Part shown: in pieces, positions 6,200 through 8,510 of the stretch
Layout of the letters: every line of letters begins with the position of its first letter
How positions within the stretch are numbered: position 1 is the stretch's first letter
NCBI GenBank assembly: GCA_030146605.1
Contig: JASLBO010000538.1
Span: 1 to 8,510 of the forward strand
Origin: Sphingomonas sp.
GTDB taxonomy: Bacteria > Pseudomonadota > Alphaproteobacteria > Sphingomonadales > Sphingomonadaceae
DNA length: 8,510 nt
Direction: 5' to 3'
The notes under the pieces: model-generated
Told to the model about the DNA's origin: nothing
Databases searched by the model: none
The model's input: only the letters and a program-made list of their open reading frames with translations
Program-made: the position numbers and the translations under genes

Positions 6200-7573
6200 T
6201 CAGCTTGCGCGCCGCGGATTTTGTCCGGATGGGCGCCGCGTCAGGAGAATCCACGGCACCTGACCGGGGTCGAATTGGGCGCGGCTGCCATGATCGAAGA
6301 AGGGCGGCATGTGATCTCCGACGATCAGAATATCGGCATCCGGAAAGTTCGGTGCGAGCAGGACCTTGGCCAGCGCGGCATTGACGTTCTCGATCACGGT
6401 GGCGAGCCGGCAGATGCTGCCGTTGCGTATCGCGAAATCGGGGCGGCGTTCGAGACAATCCCCGGTGTCCAGTGCGCCGGCGGCAGGCACCGGCAGGTGC
6501 GAGTTGACCGTTAGCCAGTAGATGAATTGCGGCCGTCTGGCGCCCTCGAGCTTCTTCGCGAGGATCGCAGGCACGTCGCGATCGCATACCCCGGGAAACA
6601 CGCCCAAGCAGGCGCGGGCACCTTGGCTCGATAGCGAATCGCGAAAGATCCGGTGGTCGAAGCCGATATGCGGATACCATAGCTCGCGATTGAAAAAGCT
6701 GCCGGTGAAGCTGTGCACCGCGCTGGTCTCATAACCGAGGCGGCGCAGCCGGGCAGGCAGGCAGCGCGGATCGTCGGCGTTCGAGACCGATGCATAATCG
6801 TCCCACCGGCCGCAGAGTTCGCGCATCTCGCCGCTGGTGGTCGAGCCGTAATAAGGCGTGGTTCCATAGCGGACCGCATAGCGCGCGGCGATGTCGCTCT
6901 GCGCCCAGCGGCCTAGCAACTGGCGGCGCAGCGCCGGATCGACGGGCTGCCCCATCGCCTCGACCATCACCAGGACGATGTGGCGCGAACCGTCCGCGCG
7001 GCCCAGCAGATCCGCCTGCGCCGTCGCCGAGGAGAAGGGCGTGTCGGCCGATGCGAGATGCTTGTAGGCGCCGCGCGAGTGGAAGCTCACGGCGTAATCG
7101 AGACCGGCGGCCGCGACGATCGCGCCGGCTGCCACTGCGAAATGCACGGGTGATGCAAAGGCCAGCGGCAGGCGAAATGCCTGCCACGCGCCGATGAGCA
7201 GCCCCGCGCCAAGCAAGCCGGCGAGCAGATATTCGATCGAGCCGATCGGCTTCAGATCGAGCAGGAAGCCGACCGACGCGACGATCTCGGTGATGGCGAG
7301 ATTGAACACCGCGGACAAATAATTGAGCGCCGACAGGGCGATCATGGCCATGAACGCGGCAAACTGGATTCGCCGCGGAAACCTGCGGACCAACAGACCA
7401 AGCGCCCCCGCGCCGAGGATTTCGGCCGAGCGTGGCGGCGCGCCGAACAGCCAGAGCAGCCAGAAGCCGAGATTGGGCAGCACCACCCAGCAGAGCAGCC
7501 AGGCGAACAGCCGCGCCCGATCGCCGGAGAGGCGGCGGGCGGCGGACGGCAGGTCGAGCGCGGCACTGGCCAT
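6200..7573 (-). CDS. Membrane-anchored alkaline-phosphatase-superfamily transferase (LtaS/Ept/OpgB-like)
   Basis: A 457-residue protein with about five N-terminal membrane helices (roughly 21-45, 50-64, 70-92, 114-134, 143-160) and a periplasmic sulfatase-fold domain from about 195. Family members move phosphoglycerol or phosphoethanolamine from phospholipids to envelope glycans or lipids by way of a threonine. Visible candidate catalytic residues are Glu205 in VMVEAMG (metal ligand), Thr245 or Thr246 in GSTTSGE (243-249, nucleophile), His359 in TVNSHLPV, and Asp420-His421 in IVGDHMPP (metal ligands). HSFTGSFFNRELWY (287-300) with GFD recalls LtaS. The soluble domain has six cysteines (254, 271, 322, 330, 373, 388), as in disulfide-rich Ept/MCR enzymes. 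The start ATG overlaps the upstream stop by one base (TGATG), and GGAG at 7582-7585 is a good ribosome-binding site. Superfamily and topology are firm; which headgroup is moved, and to what, is unknown. A hydrolase role is less likely but not excluded. Confidence 0.86.
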   Translation of the reverse strand: MASAALDLPSAARRLSGDRARLFAWLLCWVVLPNLGFWLLWLFGAPPRSAEILGAGALGLLVRRFPRRIQFAAFMAMIALSALNYLSAVFNLAITEIVASVGFLLDLKPIGSIEYLLAGLLGAGLLIGAWQAFRLPLAFASPVHFAVAAGAIVAAAGLDYAVSFHSRGAYKHLASADTPFSSATAQADLLGRADGSRHIVLVMVEAMGQPVDPALRRQLLGRWAQSDIAARYAVRYGTTPYYGSTTSGEMRELCGRWDDYASVSNADDPRCLPARLRRLGYETSAVHSFTGSFFNRELWYPHIGFDHRIFRDSLSSQGARACLGVFPGVCDRDVPAILAKKLEGARRPQFIYWLTVNSHLPVPAAGALDTGDCLERRPDFAIRNGSICRLATVIENVNAALAKVLLAPNFPDADILIVGDHMPPFFDHGSRAQFDPGQVPWILLTRRPSGQNPRRAS

Positions 7574-8510
7574 CAGCGATGCTCCGAGGGATCGAGGATT
7601 TCAATGTCGTCGCAACCCAGCCGATAGTCGGCGCCGGACAGGCGCGGATCGGAGATGAGGCCGAACTGGTGGCGCAGCGCCGGGAGATTGCCCGCAACGT
7701 TGCGATGATAGGGGGCGGCGAGGACGTGATGACGGGTCTCGGCGAGAATGCGCGGACCAAGATCGATCGGCGCGAGCACCATGCCGGGCGGCAAGCCCGC
7801 CAATTGCGTGATCGCCGGGGCCAAATCACATGCGGCGGACGCCGTCTCCTCCCGCGCGCCGCCGAGGGCCTGGCCGGCGAGCTGGTAGACGAGCCCCAGC
7901 GAAACCAGCCAGCCGCCGATCCGGCGCAGCGCGCCGGCGGTGCGCGCGTGCGCGACGAGATGCGCCAGCGCGGGGGGCGCGAGCGCGGCGGCGACGTGCG
8001 CGGCGCGCAGCTGGACGAACGCGACGATCCACGCGCTGGCGATCAGCGCCGCCAGCAGCCCCCAGCCGCGTCCGCGCTCGGCATGCGCGAACCAGGCCGC
8101 GGCGAGCAGCCCGGCAGTGGCCGCGCCGAGATAGCCAATCGCAGTCGCCGGCGCGGCGTGCAGCGCGCCTTGCGCTTCCTCGACACGATCGAGCCAGAGC
8201 GTGCGCAGCTCGGTCGGCAGCGCCGCATAGGGCCCGGCGAGGCAGGCGGGCGCGAGCCACACGATCAGCAGGGTTCCGGCGAGGCCGATGGCGGCGAGCG
8301 CGGCGAAGCGATGCGACGGTCCCAGCCGCGCCGGGATCGCCGCGATCAGGCAGAGCACGCCGCCGCCGACCGCCATCGCGGCTGCGACCGGGGGCGTGAA
8401 GGCGTCGCACAATGCGGCGGGCCAGATCGCCGGGTGGGCCAGCGCGGCCAGGGCAGTGCCCGCGAGCAGCGCCGCGCCCGCAGCGGCAAGCCGCGCGCGC
8501 TCACCGGCAG
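7573..8510 (-). CDS. Polytopic membrane protein of unknown function, C-terminal part (5' end outside window)
   Basis: The frame is open from the right edge of the window to the stop at 7573, giving 311 visible residues. A start at 8412 is possible only as a TTG codon and is rejected, because hydrophobic protein-like sequence (GAALLAGTALAALAHPAIWP) continues upstream in the same frame. Membrane segments are likely near visible residues 11-32, 40-58, 70-88, 122-140, 148-180 and 198-212. The tail (about 213-311) is soluble, probably periplasmic. Notable blocks are APACLAGPYAALP (86-98) followed by LWLDRVEEAQ (104-113), and VLAPIDLGPRIL (244-255) followed by HHVLAAPYHRN (260-270). This late pattern, of a 'place, then tendency to fear' kind seen in large GT-C-like or oligosaccharyltransferase-like membrane proteins, suggests relatedness to them, but no named family is recognised. 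It is translationally coupled to the transferase gene downstream and is probably the first or an early gene of the operon. Confidence 0.75.
   Translation of the reverse strand, partial: AGERARLAAAGAALLAGTALAALAHPAIWPAALCDAFTPPVAAAMAVGGGVLCLIAAIPARLGPSHRFAALAAIGLAGTLLIVWLAPACLAGPYAALPTELRTLWLDRVEEAQGALHAAPATAIGYLGAATAGLLAAAWFAHAERGRGWGLLAALIASAWIVAFVQLRAAHVAAALAPPALAHLVAHARTAGALRRIGGWLVSLGLVYQLAGQALGGAREETASAACDLAPAITQLAGLPPGMVLAPIDLGPRILAETRHHVLAAPYHRNVAGNLPALRHQFGLISDPRLSGADYRLGCDDIEILDPSEHR
7582..7585 (-). promoter_or_regulatory. Ribosome-binding site for the start at 7573, inside the upstream gene
   Basis: GGAG on the minus strand lies eight bases before ATG 7573, within the last codons of the upstream gene. 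With the one-base stop/start overlap this supports re-initiation or coupled translation of the transferase. Confidence 0.55.

Noticed and set aside
6713..7658. Short plus-strand frames opposite the transferase gene
   Set aside because: All lie antisense to a gene with clear catalytic motifs and give Arg/Ser/Pro-rich products without features.
8410..8412. TTG as the start of the rightmost minus-strand gene
   Set aside because: The frame stays open to the window edge with a plausible membrane helix upstream, so the gene is cut by the edge and does not start here.

Overview
The window is GC-rich with strongly GC-biased third codon positions. Together with protein style (a COG3146-type FemAB-like acyltransferase, overlapping stop/start junctions and an alphaproteobacterial flavour throughout) this suggests an alphaproteobacterium, most likely a sphingomonad. 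That assignment is by eye; no search was run. Seven protein-coding genes are supported, two of them cut by the window edges. No RNA gene, insertion sequence, CRISPR array or phage gene was recognised.

Left part, plus strand (1-2977): three tightly packed genes that look like one transcription unit. They are the 3' end of a 3-mercaptopyruvate sulfurtransferase (sseA-like), a cystathionine beta-lyase (metC), and a multi-pass MscS-family mechanosensitive channel. The first pair overlaps by ATGA and the second by TGATG, so translational coupling is likely. Two of the three handle sulfur amino acids; why a channel is coupled to them is not clear.

Middle (2978-4450): a roughly 300-base gap follows, visibly poorer in GC than its surroundings. 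It holds a possible 41-codon open frame or gene remnant and a degenerate inverted repeat. Next comes a GTG-started GNAT/FemAB-like protein of the COG3146 (PF04339) type. It converges on the minus-strand genes across only 32 bases, which contain a near-perfect GC-rich palindrome, probably a bidirectional terminator.

Right part, minus strand (8510 down to 4451): three genes in one direction. In order of transcription they are a polytopic membrane protein of unknown function (5' end outside the window), a five-helix membrane protein with a periplasmic alkaline-phosphatase-superfamily transferase domain (LtaS/Ept/OpgB-like), and a large polytopic membrane protein with GT-C-like features and a soluble C-terminal domain. 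The first two overlap by one base and the third follows after 39 bases. The combination reads like an envelope glycan or lipid decoration module: two possible lipid-linked sugar transferases flanking an enzyme that would move a phospho-headgroup. Substrates cannot be read from the sequence. This is the part most likely to hold something undescribed.
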